Source: Paramecium octaurelia (lineage: Eukaryota > Ciliophora > Oligohymenophorea > Peniculida > Parameciidae). Taken from it: a stretch of 64,000 nucleotides of DNA. The stretch lies in assembly GCA_905182995.1 (NCBI GenBank), contig CAJJDP010000134.1:275754-339753 (forward strand), read 5' to 3'. This document shows positions 22,617 to 36,390 of this stretch, piece by piece; the stretch's first letter is position 1; every line of letters begins with the position of its first letter. Under the pieces are notes generated by a model. The model made no database searches. It saw nothing but the letters and a program-made list of their open reading frames with translations, and was not told the DNA's origin. A program made the position numbers and the translations under genes.

Positions 22617-25600
22617 ATGATTTCTTATAAGGTAACATTGTTACTTTTCCTTTTTTGCATTTAGACGAAAGGGATTGATTTATGTAATGAGAATGAAACA
22701 TTTGAAAGTTGCATTTAGAGTGATTATGATAAATGCAAATGGGATGGGATAAGGAAACTTTGTGAAAGAACTTTTGATTTTTAATAAGGATGCAGTATAA
22801 CTTTGAATAGGAAGGCTTGCATAAGACAGATTGGAAATGTCATAGGTTAACCCGCTAAATGTATAACAACTATTCTAAATAAGGTCGCTTTTTTTTATCA
22901 GTATGTGAAGACATACCCAATTTAGAAACAGAGAAATGTGAAAACAATCTCTCAAAGTCTGGGTGCATCTCAATTACAAATCCAGAGCATATTTGCTATT
23001 GGAAAGACGATAGTTGTCATGTATTGGCTCAAAATCAATGGAATAAAGTTCAAGAGGACTTTGATTAAGTTTAATATAGTGTTTCAGCTTGTTCCAAAAT
23101 TGAGAACTATTTAATAATTCATAGTAATCTTTTATGGGATTTGATATCTTATACTCCAGATTTATTGGCAGAAGCAAACAATTCATTCAAAAAGGAGATG
23201 GGCTTGGAAGTTACTGATGATATCATATTTGATGATCCAAACACTGTTTCTTTGCAAAATAACTATCAATTCTCAAATGGCTCATTCGCTTGGTATACAA
23301 TTAGGGAGTCCAAGGAAATTACATTAACAAATTGTAAAAATTGAGTTCTAATAATTATAGTATAGAAGTCCTATAGGTATAGGTATGGATGTGTAGCAAT
23401 CGAGATAGAGAACGATAGCGATTACCTCAATCTCCTTACAATAACAGATGAGCAAAGAGGGGTTAATCACTTATATTGCAAATATTTAAGTAGGAATCCA
23501 AACATTGCAGATGACTATGTATTTTCTGATGGATTATGCAAGAAATTCAACAATCTTGATTTGAATAATATTTAAAAAACAGTCGAATTGAATTTGAGTT
23601 GTAAATCACTGGACCACTAATAGTGTATTTATTTTGATTCTATTGCTCATGTATGTCGATTAAAGGGAATTGGATATGAATACCCTTGTGTGGTTTAAGA
23701 AGATGATTATGTGGCTGATTGTGAAAATGCTTAGTGCACTGTTAAATAATGTTCAAAGTTAATATTTCATTATTTGGATATGGAAACAAACACATGTAGG
23801 GATACTTGTTCGTAATTCCCTCTAAGTAGTTAGAGTGCTTGTGAGGCAGTAAAAGGATGTAAGTTTTTAGGGACAAGTTATAGGATTATGGAGAAGAGTT
23901 GTTCACCTTAGGATGGATGTGATCATTTAGGGATTGAAAAGATGTACTGTATATTTTTAAAAGATCAATGTGGATGGGATGAATTGTACTAACGTTGTTA
24001 TAGAATAAAGGATGAAGAGTTCAAATTGATGAAATGCAGTTAAGCCTTTAATGCCTAATCTTGTGTTCTCATCACTTTAAGTGATTAAATCTGCTTTTGG
24101 AATTCTTCTATACTCAAGTGTTAGAATGTATTAGAATAACCAATACTTATATATTAAGCAGCATTAATGGATATAGAACGTGTTAGTCCTTTTCTTTTAA
24201 CTTTAACTTAAGTAAGCAATGAAAACTTTTGCAAATATCAATAATCACTTCCAAGCGAATACATTCCTAGTGAAGGAAAATGCTACCTAATTTAATCATA
24301 AATGAAATCAACAGATATTACTCATATGAACATGAATGCATGTCTTAAATATAATCCAGGATTAAGAAGGTGGGATTCCTTAACTCAACAATGCATAGAT
24401 ATTTTAGAAGTAGAAATAAAATAGCTGGATTGTGTTACTTAAGTGTTTATTACTGAAAAAGTATGTCAGAAATCTAAAGTGAGTTAATCTGGTTACCTTT
24501 GTATTTATGATCAATAAAGTAGTTCTTGTAAAGAATTAGAATATTCACAAATTCAATCTTTTGGATGTATTGGATATGGTTTTACAAAAGAGGTTTGTGT
24601 ATCTTTAGACAGACCTGGAGTATATTGTAAATTTTAAGCAGGAATCTGTGAAGAAATTACTGAAACTGAAATTAATTCAGTTCGTTGTTCATCCTTATAA
24701 AATGTGACCTCACAAGTGTGTAAATTATACACCTAATCATAAACAGTTTGTCTGTATGATAAATCCATTAATTCCTGTTACACTCCTAGTGTTTATTTCA
24801 AAATAACTTATTAATCTAATATGAATCGATATGGTTGCCAATTAGTATAGGATACCTTAACTTATTTCGACATAGTTAAAAATGAATGTATTTCATTTAG
24901 TGAAGATGAGGATATTTTGTTGTCTAACTTGGATTGCTCATCAAATTATGTTAATCAAAAGACATGTTTGTTAATTACTAAAAGCGGTTAGAATTGTCAT
25001 TGGGATACAACTGAAAATAAGTGTAAAAATTATTCAGGTATTTTTTCTAATTGTGGAGATGAGGATAATTTTACAAGCAGGATTTGCTAGGCTCTTTCAT
25101 CTGATGTGTTAAAATAGTTAGTAAATGATAATTATTGTACTTTTCTTGATAACAAATGCCAAACCAAATCTACTACTCTAACTGATTGTGGAGAATCTGA
25201 AAAAATGAATATTCTCAGATGTAGTGGCCTAACTGGGTTAAATCAAGCTGGGGAATACATTTAAATGTGTGCATTTATTGATCTCAAATGCACATCATTA
25301 ATTGATGATTCTATGGATGCTTTTATAGTTTTGAATCGCATATCATGCTCTTAGGCAAATTTGAAAGCCTGTTCAAAGGTACAAACTAATGGAAAATATT
25401 GTTAAATCACTGACTATGTTTCAAGTAATAATTTCATCATCGATAAGAAATGTGTATAAATTGATAATGATAATTAATCATGTTAAACTATCACTACTAA
25501 TTTCTAGAAAGATTAAATAAATCCCAATCATTGCATTAGAGCAAATGACAGTTGTTACTATGATTAATCCACTGGATGTTAATCACCAAATAATGATGAT

Positions 25601-28600
25601 TTGGAATGTGACACTCCAGGATTGTCATATTAAGGTTGTATTCTAAACACAAACAATCATAGATGTGCATTTAATAATTCGAAATGCCAATATTTTTCAA
25701 CATATTCAACTATTTCCAATTGCAAATATCTAAATTAATTGGCTTGTTCCTATTATCAATATTAAGACTGTTATTGGAATGGTTCAATGTGTGATATTTC
25801 ATATGATTATGGTAGTGATTACTCATGTATTTTGAATGAGGATAATCTATTTATGGTTTCAAATGGTTCTGCCTGTATTTAAGAAGAAGAACAAAATTAC
25901 TAATTGTACACATGTGATAGCAAAATAAATTAATTCGGTTGTGGATCGATACCGAATTAATATTGTGAGTTTATTTAAAATTAATGTTAATTCTATTCAA
26001 GTACTTAATGCGAAGATTCAGGAGCATCATGTAACTTAAATAATTCATTAAATCTGAAATGCGTTCTCAAAGATGGTAAATGTTTTCATTTTCCACACAA
26101 TAATCACTAATGTGATTTCTTTGATAAAACTAACTATGAATTTTGTCTCCAATATTCTGATTGTGTTTATGTAGATTAGAAATGTGAATAAATTCATCAA
26201 ATTAGACCTTACTGGTATTGTTTTTAATTAACCAAACTTGAATGTATTATTCAAAATAAACAATATTCATGTAAATGGGAAAATGAACAATGTATTGATT
26301 CTGATGATTCAACTTGTCCATCTCTTTAAGGATTTCGTTCATATTACACTTGCTCGTAATTTAACAACTGTTTATATGGATACACTAAAAGTGGCTTAGG
26401 TTTTTGTTATTAGGATGTAAACTTTTAATCCTTAACTTGCGAACAGTTAGATGAAACTCTCTGTCTTGAAGATATGGCTCATATAAATTCTTCGCTTTTG
26501 TGTTATTGGGACTAATCGTGCAAAAACATAAATAACACAGAAGTTATCTAATGTGAAGACCTATAAAATTTTTAGTCAAGTTATCCAGCTTGTGCATCTT
26601 TGGATTAGGAACACTGCATGTATTCATTTATAGATAAGAAATGCAAGCTTACATAAGAGTATGGTCAAATAACAACTTGCTAAGGAACAACATCAAAATA
26701 ATGCTCATAAATAAAAAATACTTGTTACTTTAATGGGTCTAAGTGCCAAACAAAAGGAGCACCATCATAATTAAATAAATACGGATGTATTATTTAATCA
26801 GGAACTTGGAAATTTACCTATTTCACATGTTATAAATTAAATAATGAAATGCAATCAAGTTGCATTAATTTGTCAAAGGAGGCTTGTTTGGGTGATCTAA
26901 CAAAAGAAATAAGTTGCTAATGGATAAAATAAAAATGCATCAATTTGTTTGAGGATTAAAATAAAAAACTATTGTCATGTCAAAATCTGAATCAAAGGGC
27001 TTGCTTAAATGTCAGTCTATCAAATATCTAATGCATTTGGAATGAAACCATTAAAAGTTGTGATTCCCTCACTATAACTAACAATGATTGTAGTCTCAAT
27101 AATTTAGATCCCCTAATGTCTATTAGTGTATGCGCAAGTTCAACAACTAAAAACTGTGTGAGACATTATGATAAAACTAAATGTGCAGAAATTAATGTGA
27201 AATTGGATGGCTGCAATCTCTTTGGATTGAATAAATTAGCTTGTATATCGTTGACAAAAGCACCGTGCTCTTGGATTTAAGTTGGAGATGGAGGATATTG
27301 CAATGATGCTAACATATATACTGCTTTATGTGAGGACTTCTTAAATTAATCGGCGTGTCTAAAAATCCAAACATTAGGATAAGTTTGCAAATGGGAAGAA
27401 TCAACTTAACAATGCATCAATTACAATTTCACAACTTGTGAATCTGCCAACAATGAACACTCCATCATGGCTTGTAAAGGTGTAACTGAAGAAGCATGCG
27501 AATATGATCCTTTGAAAAAGTCATGCAATCAAATCTAGTTTATTCCAAATTTTTGTTCAAGTAATTTCAATTCTCAGGCTTGTATAATATCTACGGAAGT
27601 CTGCTTATGGTAATCAAATAGTTGTGACTACAGGTCAAATTTAAGTTGCCTAAATTACAATACTAAAATTAAGTGTCTATAAAGCAATGAATAAAATTGT
27701 CAATGGATTAATAATAAATGTCAATATTTTTACCCTCTTGCTATTAAAGTTTATTGCTACAAATTACCAACAAATATTAATAATTTTGCTTGCATGATCA
27801 ATTCAATAGATCCCTGTTTTTTTGATTCTAATTTTATGTAATGCATTGCAGACCAAAGCAGTATTACAGCAAAATACAATTGGTCAACAATAATTACTAT
27901 TCTAGCACTTCAATAACCTGGTTAGTAATCTTCCATCTTAAATGGTAAATGTGAAGAACTATAAAATTCAAATTATTGTTTAAAATCACGTATTCCCAAC
28001 ACATCATGTATTTGGAATGGTTCTTGTTAAGAGGTCACAGAATTTGATAATTTATCTTGTTTAGACTCTCTTAACATCTGGGGATGTTTGAATATCACTA
28101 ATGATAATTAGTATTGTTTCTGGAAAGGTTAAAAGTGTTTAAACTGGAATTCTTCTTTAGGTATTATGGAAAATGTTAACAAAAATGTCTGCATTTAATA
28201 TAGCATAAATAGTGTTTATGAATAGAATTCCTGTATTGAGAAATAAATTGAATCAATCTAATGCACATCTGATGGAATAAGTCAAAAAACATGCTTATCT
28301 ATTCCAAATAAGTAATGCTAATGGATCACCTCTTGTATTGAGTTTACTTAAACAACTCAAACAAAATGTCAAGATTATAAAAATGTAACCTATTATGTTT
28401 GTTAAATGATTCCTGATTTGGCTTGCAGTTACGATTACCAAAAACATAATTGTATTGAAATATCAAAAGAAATTATTGGATTTGGAGTCTCAAAATCAAG
28501 CTGTGTTTCAAATAAGAATATTGCTACATTTTGGAATAGTAAAGGTTGTTAAGAACTGTATAATTTTATTGATTGTGATACCTCATTGGTTGTCAATGAA

Positions 28601-30088
28601 TTAGCATGTCGTAAATATGTAAAAAACACAGCATGCCTTTATGACTCAAATACTAATCGATGTAAGAGCAACTTCAATAAATAGTCATTGCAATGTAAGA
28701 CCTTAGGTTTAAATCTATTGGGTTGCATTAAAGTCGAGCAAGAACCTTGTATTTTTAAGGATAACAAATGCTAGGTATTTACAGAAACATCATAAATTTG
28801 TATGTTTATTAATCTAGTTAACTTTAAAGCCTGTGCATCAGTTATCAATTAATAATGCTCCTATGACTCGATCAATTTCAAATGCTAATCTCCATTAATC
28901 AATGAGAATTATTGTAATGTTTCAGGAGTCAATAAAGATGCTTGTGAAGTTAATACAATTTGCATGTGGAATTAAGACGACTTAGATTGTAAGTGCAAAT
29001 CAGATTAGAAAGTTGAGACTTGCTAATACTCGAATATTACTTAATGCAGGTCTAATAGTAAATGTTATTTCGATCTTGATATTTACAGGTGTATTAAGAA
29101 ACAATGTTATCATCTGAAGGAACATGAATGTACTGCGATCATGGATAATAAAACTTGTTACTTAAGCAAAAATAATGGTTGTTAACCAGCAACTAAATGC
29201 GAGGATATTATTGATTCAAAACAATCTTGTTCAACTATATACATTGATTCGTAACCTTGTATTTAGGCAGGCGTTTCCTGTATTTCAATTAACAATTATA
29301 TCAGTTATTGTCCATAATCAGATTGTTCAAATTCTAACTGTATTATTAAATATGGGGCATGTAAAATGAGAACATGTGATGATTACACTGAGCAAGAATG
29401 TCAATCAATTTAAGGTTGCTATTTAGATTAGGAAAACACATGCCAATAATTACTTAGATGTAGCCAAATTACTTAAGAGATATATGGAGATCAAGTCACT
29501 AATATTTGTAACAAATCATCAGTTAACGGTCTTATATGCAATTGGTAGAGATACTCTTTGTTAGATGATACTGTAGTATGCACCAATCAGTATTGTGAGT
29601 AAATTATTATTATTAATTGTAGAATCTATGGGTCGTCAACTACACTTTGTTAAGGAAACGAAGTTAATGGTTATTCATGTGTGCTATTTAATTAACTAGT
29701 GTGCAAGTAATGCGAATATATTACAGAACCCTGCTTTTGTAATTAATAGAAAAATGTTTGCATCTATCAAAATGGAAAGTGCAATTCTGTTTTGTGTTCG
29801 AATTATTTAACTAAAGATACATGTTCGTAAGTCTCCGATCGTTGTTATTGGAGCACTTCAACTGAAGACAATAAACAAATTGGTCTTTGCTTAAAGTCAT
29901 GCGAAAAAATCATTGATGCTATTGAATGTAACAGTAGATTTAACGAATGTTATTTTGAAATTTCTAATGGATTATGTGTATAAGGCTAAAAATAAATACC
30001 AAATTTGAGTTCTGAAATTGTAATAGAGGAATTTTATGCCATTATCATACAAGGGTATATTTTTGTATTTTTTATTGTTTTTACCTGA
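22617..30088 (+). CDS. Giant cysteine-rich secreted protein, surface-antigen-like (2473 aa)
   Basis: ATG at 22617 begins a signal peptide (MISYKVTLLLFLFCIQT). Nearly the whole chain is then a run of short Cys modules, many with Cys-x-Trp pairs (CKWDG, CYWK, CQWI, CSWIQ, CFWKG, CMWN) spaced about every 10-25 residues. The last residues are hydrophobic (IIIQGYIFVFFIVFT) just before TGA 30086-30088, as in a GPI-anchor signal or a terminal span. Paramecium immobilisation antigens share this plan (very large, Cys-periodic, signal plus C-terminal anchor), and the length is in their range. However, this one is rich in Asn, Gln and Ile rather than Ala, Ser and Thr, so it may be a relative or another surface protein. 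Two introns (23 and 27 nt) make the length exactly divisible by three. Likely cell surface. Confidence 0.82.
22861..22883 (+). other. 23-nt intron 1 of the cysteine-rich gene
   Basis: Begins GTATAAC and ends AAATAAG. Splicing rebuilds a Cys codon (T|GT) and joins QPAK to CRFFLSVCEDIPN, entering the frame kept for the rest of the gene. Confidence 0.78.
23334..23360 (+). other. 27-nt intron 2 of the cysteine-rich gene
   Basis: Begins GTAAAAATTGAG and ends AATTATAG. It is 3n long but contains an in-frame TGA, so retention would stop translation. Its removal gives ITLTNLQKSYRYRYGC. Confidence 0.8.
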
Positions 30089-30946
30089 AATTGATATTAA
30101 TATTATGTGTGTTGTTATTTTTAATGGTGAATTATTAATTAATTCTTTACTTTGAATATAAGATTGAGACTGATGTTTGTAAATATTATTTATGATATAC
30201 TGTTATTTTTAATCTTCATTACACATAATTTAACTTATAAAGATTGATAATGAAAACTCAGGTAAAACTCATTATTAAATCTATTATTCCAATTTAAATA
30301 ATCTCTCTATTCATATTCTCAATGAAAGGGTCGGGGAATTTTATATTTTGGCTAGTTGTGAATTTAAATTTATTATGTTTCGTTAAAAACTAATTGAAGT
30401 TTCAAAAAAGAAAATTTAACATTTTAATTTATGCTTAAAATGACCTGGCTTTATATGGTAAGATCTAACAGATTTGATAATTACATTACAATAACACGAC
30501 TTACAGTGATTCAATCTGAAAATATTATGAGTAAATTCAAAGGTTGAAAATCTTAATAAATTTATCTAAGGGTTGCTTGGTAAATTTCACCTTAATATAA
30601 ACTAAATATTAAGCTAATCATATGAAATTTTTAAAATAAAATTAACTAAAATTAAATTAAGATTTTTATTAGAGATCTCAAACCTAATAATATTTTAATG
30701 ATCCTGTTATAATATGATTTGATTTTTCTTAAGTTTGAGAACTTAATTTGTAAATATGCTTAGAGGAAAGGGAAGGAAAACTAAAAATTACCCAAAGCGA
30801 AGTTGAATAGCATAAATAGAAACATCCAATCTTTGAGAATATAGGAAATAATTTATAGAAATTATCCAAACGAATTCTATACAGAAACAATATCACATAG
30901 ATACTCCTTACTCCAATTGCATCAATATTAAATTGATTATAATATA
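30089..30946. other. Intergenic region
   Basis: About 860 AT-rich bases between the cysteine-rich gene and the synaptojanin-like gene. Open frames here are short and lack recognisable motifs. Confidence 0.45.
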
Positions 30947-33646
30947 ATGTAATTATTAACATCTTTAACTATCAACGCCGAGAGTAAAAACACATAAGCT
31001 AAATCAACTAAGACTTAGAACACTCAAACATTCAAAGTGCATTTTTATCCCAAACAATATATAATTGAGACAAATCAGAAAACCATAACAATAGATAAAC
31101 ATTTGATTATTGATAGGGACAATGGGAATCTGTATGAAAAAGGTATTTTGTGTGAGGATATATGTAGATGGACCACCACCTTAGAGTGAACATCAATAAA
31201 TGGCTTTTTCTGCTTTTTTAGGTACAATTTACATTCTGGATAAGCCTTTCTTATTGTTAGTGGAGGATGCTGAATTAATTTGTACAATAGACGAATAAGA
31301 TATATTTTAGATTGCCTCAGTGGCATTCTTACCTTATGAGCCAAATGAAAAAATTATGTAATCTGCTAAAGCTAATGAGATTTTGAAAATGATAGGACAT
31401 CTAAGAAAATTATTGGTTATGGGTTTCTATTTCTCTTATGGATATGATTTGACATTATCGAAAGTAAAGTAGAAGATAGAGGAGAAGACTGAAGAGAAAT
31501 TCTTATGGAATCTGAATTTAATTAGAAATCATCTTAAGTAATAAATAGATAGGAAATGGTTGACCAATATCATACAAGGATTCATAAATTATTTTTATTT
31601 GTACATCAATGGAAAAAAACTCGACTTTTATTTAATGAGTAGGAGATCAAGTAAAAGAGCTGGTACCAGATATAATGCAAGAGGTATAGATGATGATGGT
31701 AATGTTGCCAACTTTGTGGAAACAGAATAGATTATATATTATAATAATCATTGCTGTTCTCATCTTTAAGTTAGAGGGAGTGTACCTATATTTTGGAATC
31801 AAAGAGGATTGTTGACAGAGACTAAATTGATGAGATCAGCAGAATTAACAAAAAGTGCATATAAGAAACACTTCAAAGGTCTATTGGAAGATTATTCAAG
31901 GGTTATTTGTTTGAATTTGATGGCTAAAAAGAAAAGTGCAGAATAAATGGTAACAGAAGGATTTGAAGAACAAGTAAAATTGAATTCTGATGAATTAATT
32001 GGAAATGTCAAATATGAGTGGTTTGACTTTCATCATGAATGTAAAAACAATGATTTCTCGTAATCTAATCCTTTGGTAAGGAAATTGATGGAACATATTA
32101 AAAACTTTGGATTCTATTTGGAAGACTTGAAAACTAAAAAGGTGTTGTCAGTCTAACATGGAATCTTCAGAACCAATTGTATGGATTGTCTTGATAGAAC
32201 CAATTTCATCTAAACCAAAATAGCAATGAGTGTTTTCGATATATCAACTAAATAATTAGGAGTGGATTTCTAAAATCTATTAAAAATGTCACCCATCGAA
32301 GCCTTAGATGAAGATTCAAGCAAAATTACAAATTATTTTATATAGTATTTCAAGAACATTTGGGCAGACAATGGCGACATGTTGTCAATCCAATATACAG
32401 GAACTGGATCAACTCATACAAATATTACTAGAACTGGACAGAGAGACATTACTGGTTCTTTGGATCATGGCACCAAATCATTGATAAGATTTGTTAATTA
32501 GAATTTTGGGGATAATGATAAATAGGAGGCCATAGATATTTTATTGGGCAATCATGCTGATATCACTGCCTCATATAGTAAATAGATAGATGAAAAGCTA
32601 AAATCAAGATTTTAGGACTTTTGTAGTTTTTCTGATCGCTCTATTCTGGTAGTAACTTGGAATGTAGGAGGACAAACTGTTTCATAATCTTATGATTTAA
32701 ATAAATAGATTATTGATTACGCTGCAGACATTATTGTAATTGGATTACAAGAAATGGTTACTTCTGGAACTGGATTGGTGGTTGGATCATCTTAATATCT
32801 ATAAGATTGGGATAAGTTGATTGCTAGTAATCTACGATAGAAGGATAAGTACATCTACATTAAATCCAAAGAATTATTAGGAATTGGATTGTTTATTTAT
32901 GCTAAGGAGAGATTTCAAGACAGAATCACAAAAGTTAGTTATGATACAATTAAACTGGGGTTCTTGGGTCAAATTGCAAACAAAGGTGCTGTAGTAATTA
33001 AAATGTTGATTGATGATACCCTAATATGTTTTATCAATTGCCATCTGGAACATGGATAGAAGAGTCTCTCTACTAGATTGCAGAGTCTCAAAGATATTCA
33101 TTAAAATATTTTCAATCAAATAGGTATAGGGAAGAAGAAAGAAGAGAAAATTGAATAATGTGATTATCGAATCCTATTTGGAGATTTAAATTTCAGAATC
33201 AACCTAGAAGCAGACAAGGTGATAACATCTACTCAAAGACACAAATTGTTTATAGATTAAAGTAGAATACATGAAGCCAAGGAAACTCTTTAGTATATAG
33301 TTCATTTAATATTAGAAACTTGTAAAAGTATGATGAAATCATAAGTAATCGAGAACAAAATTAATATCTAAAGTAGTACAAAGAATCTGACATTAACTTT
33401 CTCCCTACATATAAATTTGAGCCTTATTCAAATATTTATGATAAATTAAGAACCCCATCTTGGACTGATAGAATCTTAGTGGGGTAGAATGAGCATTGTG
33501 AACACAAATACCAATATTACAAATGTCATGATATCAACTACAGTGACCATAGGCCAGTTAGTGCTTTAATTAATGTAAGAACCAGAAAAGAAATAGCAGA
33601 AAAGAAGGCAGAAGTCATTTAATCAATATATAAAAATGAATCATGA
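30947..33646 (+). CDS. Synaptojanin-type phosphoinositide phosphatase: SAC domain plus inositol 5-phosphatase (883 aa)
   Basis: The N-terminal SAC domain (about 90-540) has [20 protein letters not shown], the Sac signature [27 protein letters not shown], and the catalytic CX5R motif [12 protein letters not shown] at about 400-411. The C-terminal 5-phosphatase domain has TWNVGG (about 562), [32 protein letters not shown] (about 737-745), TPSWTDRIL and SDHRPV (about 850-855), covering its Mg-binding and catalytic residues. The enzyme removes phosphates from PI(4,5)P2 and monophosphorylated phosphoinositides, typically on endocytic membranes. No Pro-rich tail as in animal synaptojanin. Two introns (25 and 23 nt) give an exact reading frame. 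All catalytic residues look intact. Confidence 0.95.
31143..31167 (+). other. 25-nt intron 1 of the synaptojanin-like gene
   Basis: Begins GTATTTTG and ends ATATGTAG. Joins NGNLYEK to DGPPPQSEHQ and restores the SAC frame. Confidence 0.88.
33293..33315 (+). other. 23-nt intron 2 of the synaptojanin-like gene
   Basis: Begins GTATATAG and ends AATATTAG. Splits a TA|A Gln codon and joins HEAKETLQ to [14 protein letters not shown], leading to the conserved WTDRI and SDHRPV. Confidence 0.9.
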
Positions 33647-33724
33647 TATAATCATCAAGAATATAGCAAAGAATTTTAAGTTTTTTTCGTAGAATTATGA
33701 TTCCAAGTCCCCTACATTTTAAAG

Positions 33725-34090
33725 TCAAATAATTTTCATTTTATTCTTACCCATCTTTGTTACTAAATGATATGTTGTTCAATATTCCTCATGTGCTTGT
33801 ATCACTTATCATTTAATCATAATACACTAAGAATTCTCTTTAATGATTGTGTAAATAACATCAGAATCAGTTCTTCCCTACTTATTATAATGTTTCGAAT
33901 CTATAATCTGATAATTATTAGGTAAAGAACATTATTTTTATTAATTTCTATTTAAAGTTGAAACCCACGATTCAACTCAAAATTAACTATGTGATTCAAT
34001 ACCTTTATCTCCACTTCCAATATTATACTCTTTCAAATATACTAAACTATATAGCAATATCTTTAAATTACCTTTTCACATTAAATCATA
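33725..34090 (-). pseudogene. Protein-like remnant with several in-frame TGA codons
   Basis: One minus-strand frame reads as ordinary protein (SWVSTLN, LPNNYQIIDSKHYNKQGRTD, SDVIYTIIKENSQCIMIK, QAHEEY, TTYHLVTKMGKN) but is cut by TGA at about four points, ending at 33725-33727. No indel is needed to keep the frame. The family is not recognised. Looks like a decayed gene whose Trp codons may have become TGA. Confidence 0.35.
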
Positions 34091-34573
34091 AAATTTGAAA
34101 CTGAAGGTTATCCACTTATTACAAAATATAAGTTGTAAGGTTACTTTCAGTTCTAAAATAAAAATGCATTTAATAAGACACAGTTAATGATGTTCATAAT
34201 TTGGAACAAATGTTAAAAAGTTAGCAAGTTAGATGCCTCAAAAATTACCTTTAAGCTTATGATTCAAAATTTTCCATTTAAAAAAGATGGAATAACTTTA
34301 CCATAACGATTCTCATTAAGTATCAAATCCTAGCTTTCTTTTTTATTATATCATAATTCAGTACTCCAAAAATCTTAACTGTTTTTGATAAGTTATTAAT
34401 AAATGATCTTTTTTGTATTAAAAGAATTTTAAGATTTAAAAGCTTAATGGCTAATAAAAGAATTAGAAAATATGAATAAAACATAAACTAGTTACTTAAA
34501 TATAATTATACTACTCTATTTCATATTTTGAATTATTTCACTCCTTTATTAGCTTTGTATATAAATGAATAGT
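34091..34573. other. Spacer
   Basis: AT-rich sequence between two minus-strand gene traces. Nothing recognisable. Confidence 0.4.
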
Positions 34574-34914
34574 TCACTACTTAATTAAATCAGAATTTGA
34601 ATTTTTGCTTGAATAAATTTTGATAATTCCAACAACACCTACTTTATTATTGGCTCCAGGAATTTCTTTTTTCAATTTGATCAACCAGAAATTGAAAATC
34701 AATGATATAGCGCAATAGAGAAAATATGTTTCATCAACCATCTATTCTGGTTCTTTTGTGTAAGAACGCTATTTTTTTTTGGATACTTCAGAGTATTTTG
34801 AAATTTTAGTTTAAATGGCAGTTTTTATGGTGGTTATTGAGGATCTTATTTTTCTCTTTTAGGTGTAATTGCCTTATTACTATTTTACAATAGGTAGTAA
34901 TGGGTATCAGCCAT
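34574..34914 (-). pseudogene. Small single-span membrane protein gene with homopolymer frameshift
   Basis: ATG at 34914 opens MADTHYYLLQNSNKAITPK.., rich in Gln and Lys. The other half, in a second frame, reads RSYTKEPEQMVDETYF, a membrane span (YFLYCAISLIFNFWLIKL) and KKEIPGANNKVGVVGIIK, ending at TGA 34574-34576. The switch falls at a run of nine A residues (34772-34780 on the plus strand as T). One more base there would fuse both halves into a single 113-residue protein. Either a real indel or a homopolymer sequencing error. Family unknown. Confidence 0.5.
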
Positions 34915-35094
34915 TATTTATAACCAATATATATGTCTTCAGGTTTTGATAAAATTTGATTAATACACACCATATAATTCAAATTAATCAATATTTAGAT
35001 ACATTTAGATTATTAGAATGCTAAGAATAAATCAGTACGGCCATTGAAAAAGTATTTGTTGCCAAATTAATCCTTAAAAAGTGCAAAATTCGTT

Positions 35095-36221
35095 TCATAT
35101 ATCTCTTGGAATATTTGAAAAGGTTTCATTTTTTTTTGTCTCAAAACTATCAATACAAATTATAGGTTAAATCTCATTTATTTGCTTTATCCCAATCACA
35201 ACTGCAAACAACTATGCTTCTTAGTCCAATTTTATTTAATAATCTTAGTGTTCCTTTGTATACTTCTCCTAGTATTGTTGGATTTACGGCTTGATATGAT
35301 TCTATTATAACAATAAAAAATCTAATAATAGTTATTCTAAAATTAGTTCTTTAAAAGTTAGCTCGAGATTTCGATAAATTAACTCTTAAATTTGATTTTT
35401 AGACAATCTTTTCTATTTGTTTATGTTATGAAATTTTAAAGTCTTAATTTAAGTTTATATAAATTGACATTAAATTAAATGTTTAATTAATGTATTATAA
35501 CTCAATTGAAATATTCTCTCTAATTCCCTTGAATTTTTCGCAAATTCTATCAAACAGATAATTTATAACAAAGTCTGTAAATTAGGTTTTTCAGATTAAA
35601 AATTCACATCCAAATATTGTAAACTTTCCATGTCATCCTTCCGCATACTTACATTCATATATTTTGGAAAGTTATTGATAACTGCAATAAAATAAAAACT
35701 CTCTTGACATTTTTTTAGGTGTTTACAAAAAACAAATAAGTAATCGATAGTCAAAAAGATTCTGAGTTATCTTACTGATTCTGTTAGTAGTTTAAAATTC
35801 TGATTGAATTTAGCATTGGATTTCAAATATTTTAATTAAATAGCCTGATATTTAATTTTACTAAAATCCAGTAAATTTATTTAATAAGTGAACATGTATG
35901 AGGTTAGAAGTTTTTACTGAGTAGTGTAATTCCTTTGATCTTTTTTTATGAAATATACGAATTTACTCAATTAATCTCAATTTTAGGGAAAGCAATACAT
36001 ACATTAGATACTATATAATCTACTGTAGATTAAAATGCTAATCTTTTTATAGTTGTAATTTCTTCAAGTATTACTTGTGGAAAATCATAAATAAACTTTT
36101 TTCTAATAGAAAATGGTAAAGTTTTATTGCCATATAATTGAAATTGCCTCAAGTTAAATTTACTTCTTATAAATTGTGATTAATACATATCTTTAAGTTT
36201 GGTACCCTTATAGCAATTCAT
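35095..36221 (-). pseudogene. Unknown protein gene with a frame break
   Basis: ATG at 36221 gives MNCYKGTKLKDMYQSQFIRS and a frame of about 80 codons. From about 36000 down to TGA 35095-35097 a different frame carries roughly 300 codons of helical, Leu/Lys/Gln-rich sequence (KFNQNFKLLTESVRQLRIFL, QTLLQIICLIEFAKNSREL, KEHQDYQIKLDQEAQLF). No intron of proper length joins them. Function unknown; helical content suggests a structural or coiled protein. The gene lies tail-side of the TLDc gene on the same strand. Confidence 0.4.
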
Positions 36222-36390
36222 TATATCAATAACATAATTCACTCATCTAATAATAGCCTAAGCTAAAATAATACCTTGAAGATTTGAGCCAATTCTGCCG
36301 TCAAATTGATCCAAAAAATTGAATATTTAACTAACTTTGAAAATCAACAAGATTCTTTAATTCCAAATCAAATTTATTTATAATGATAAT

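Noticed and set aside
29175-29369. Short plus-strand open frame in another phase
   Set aside because: Lies within the cysteine-rich gene in a different frame; no independent evidence.
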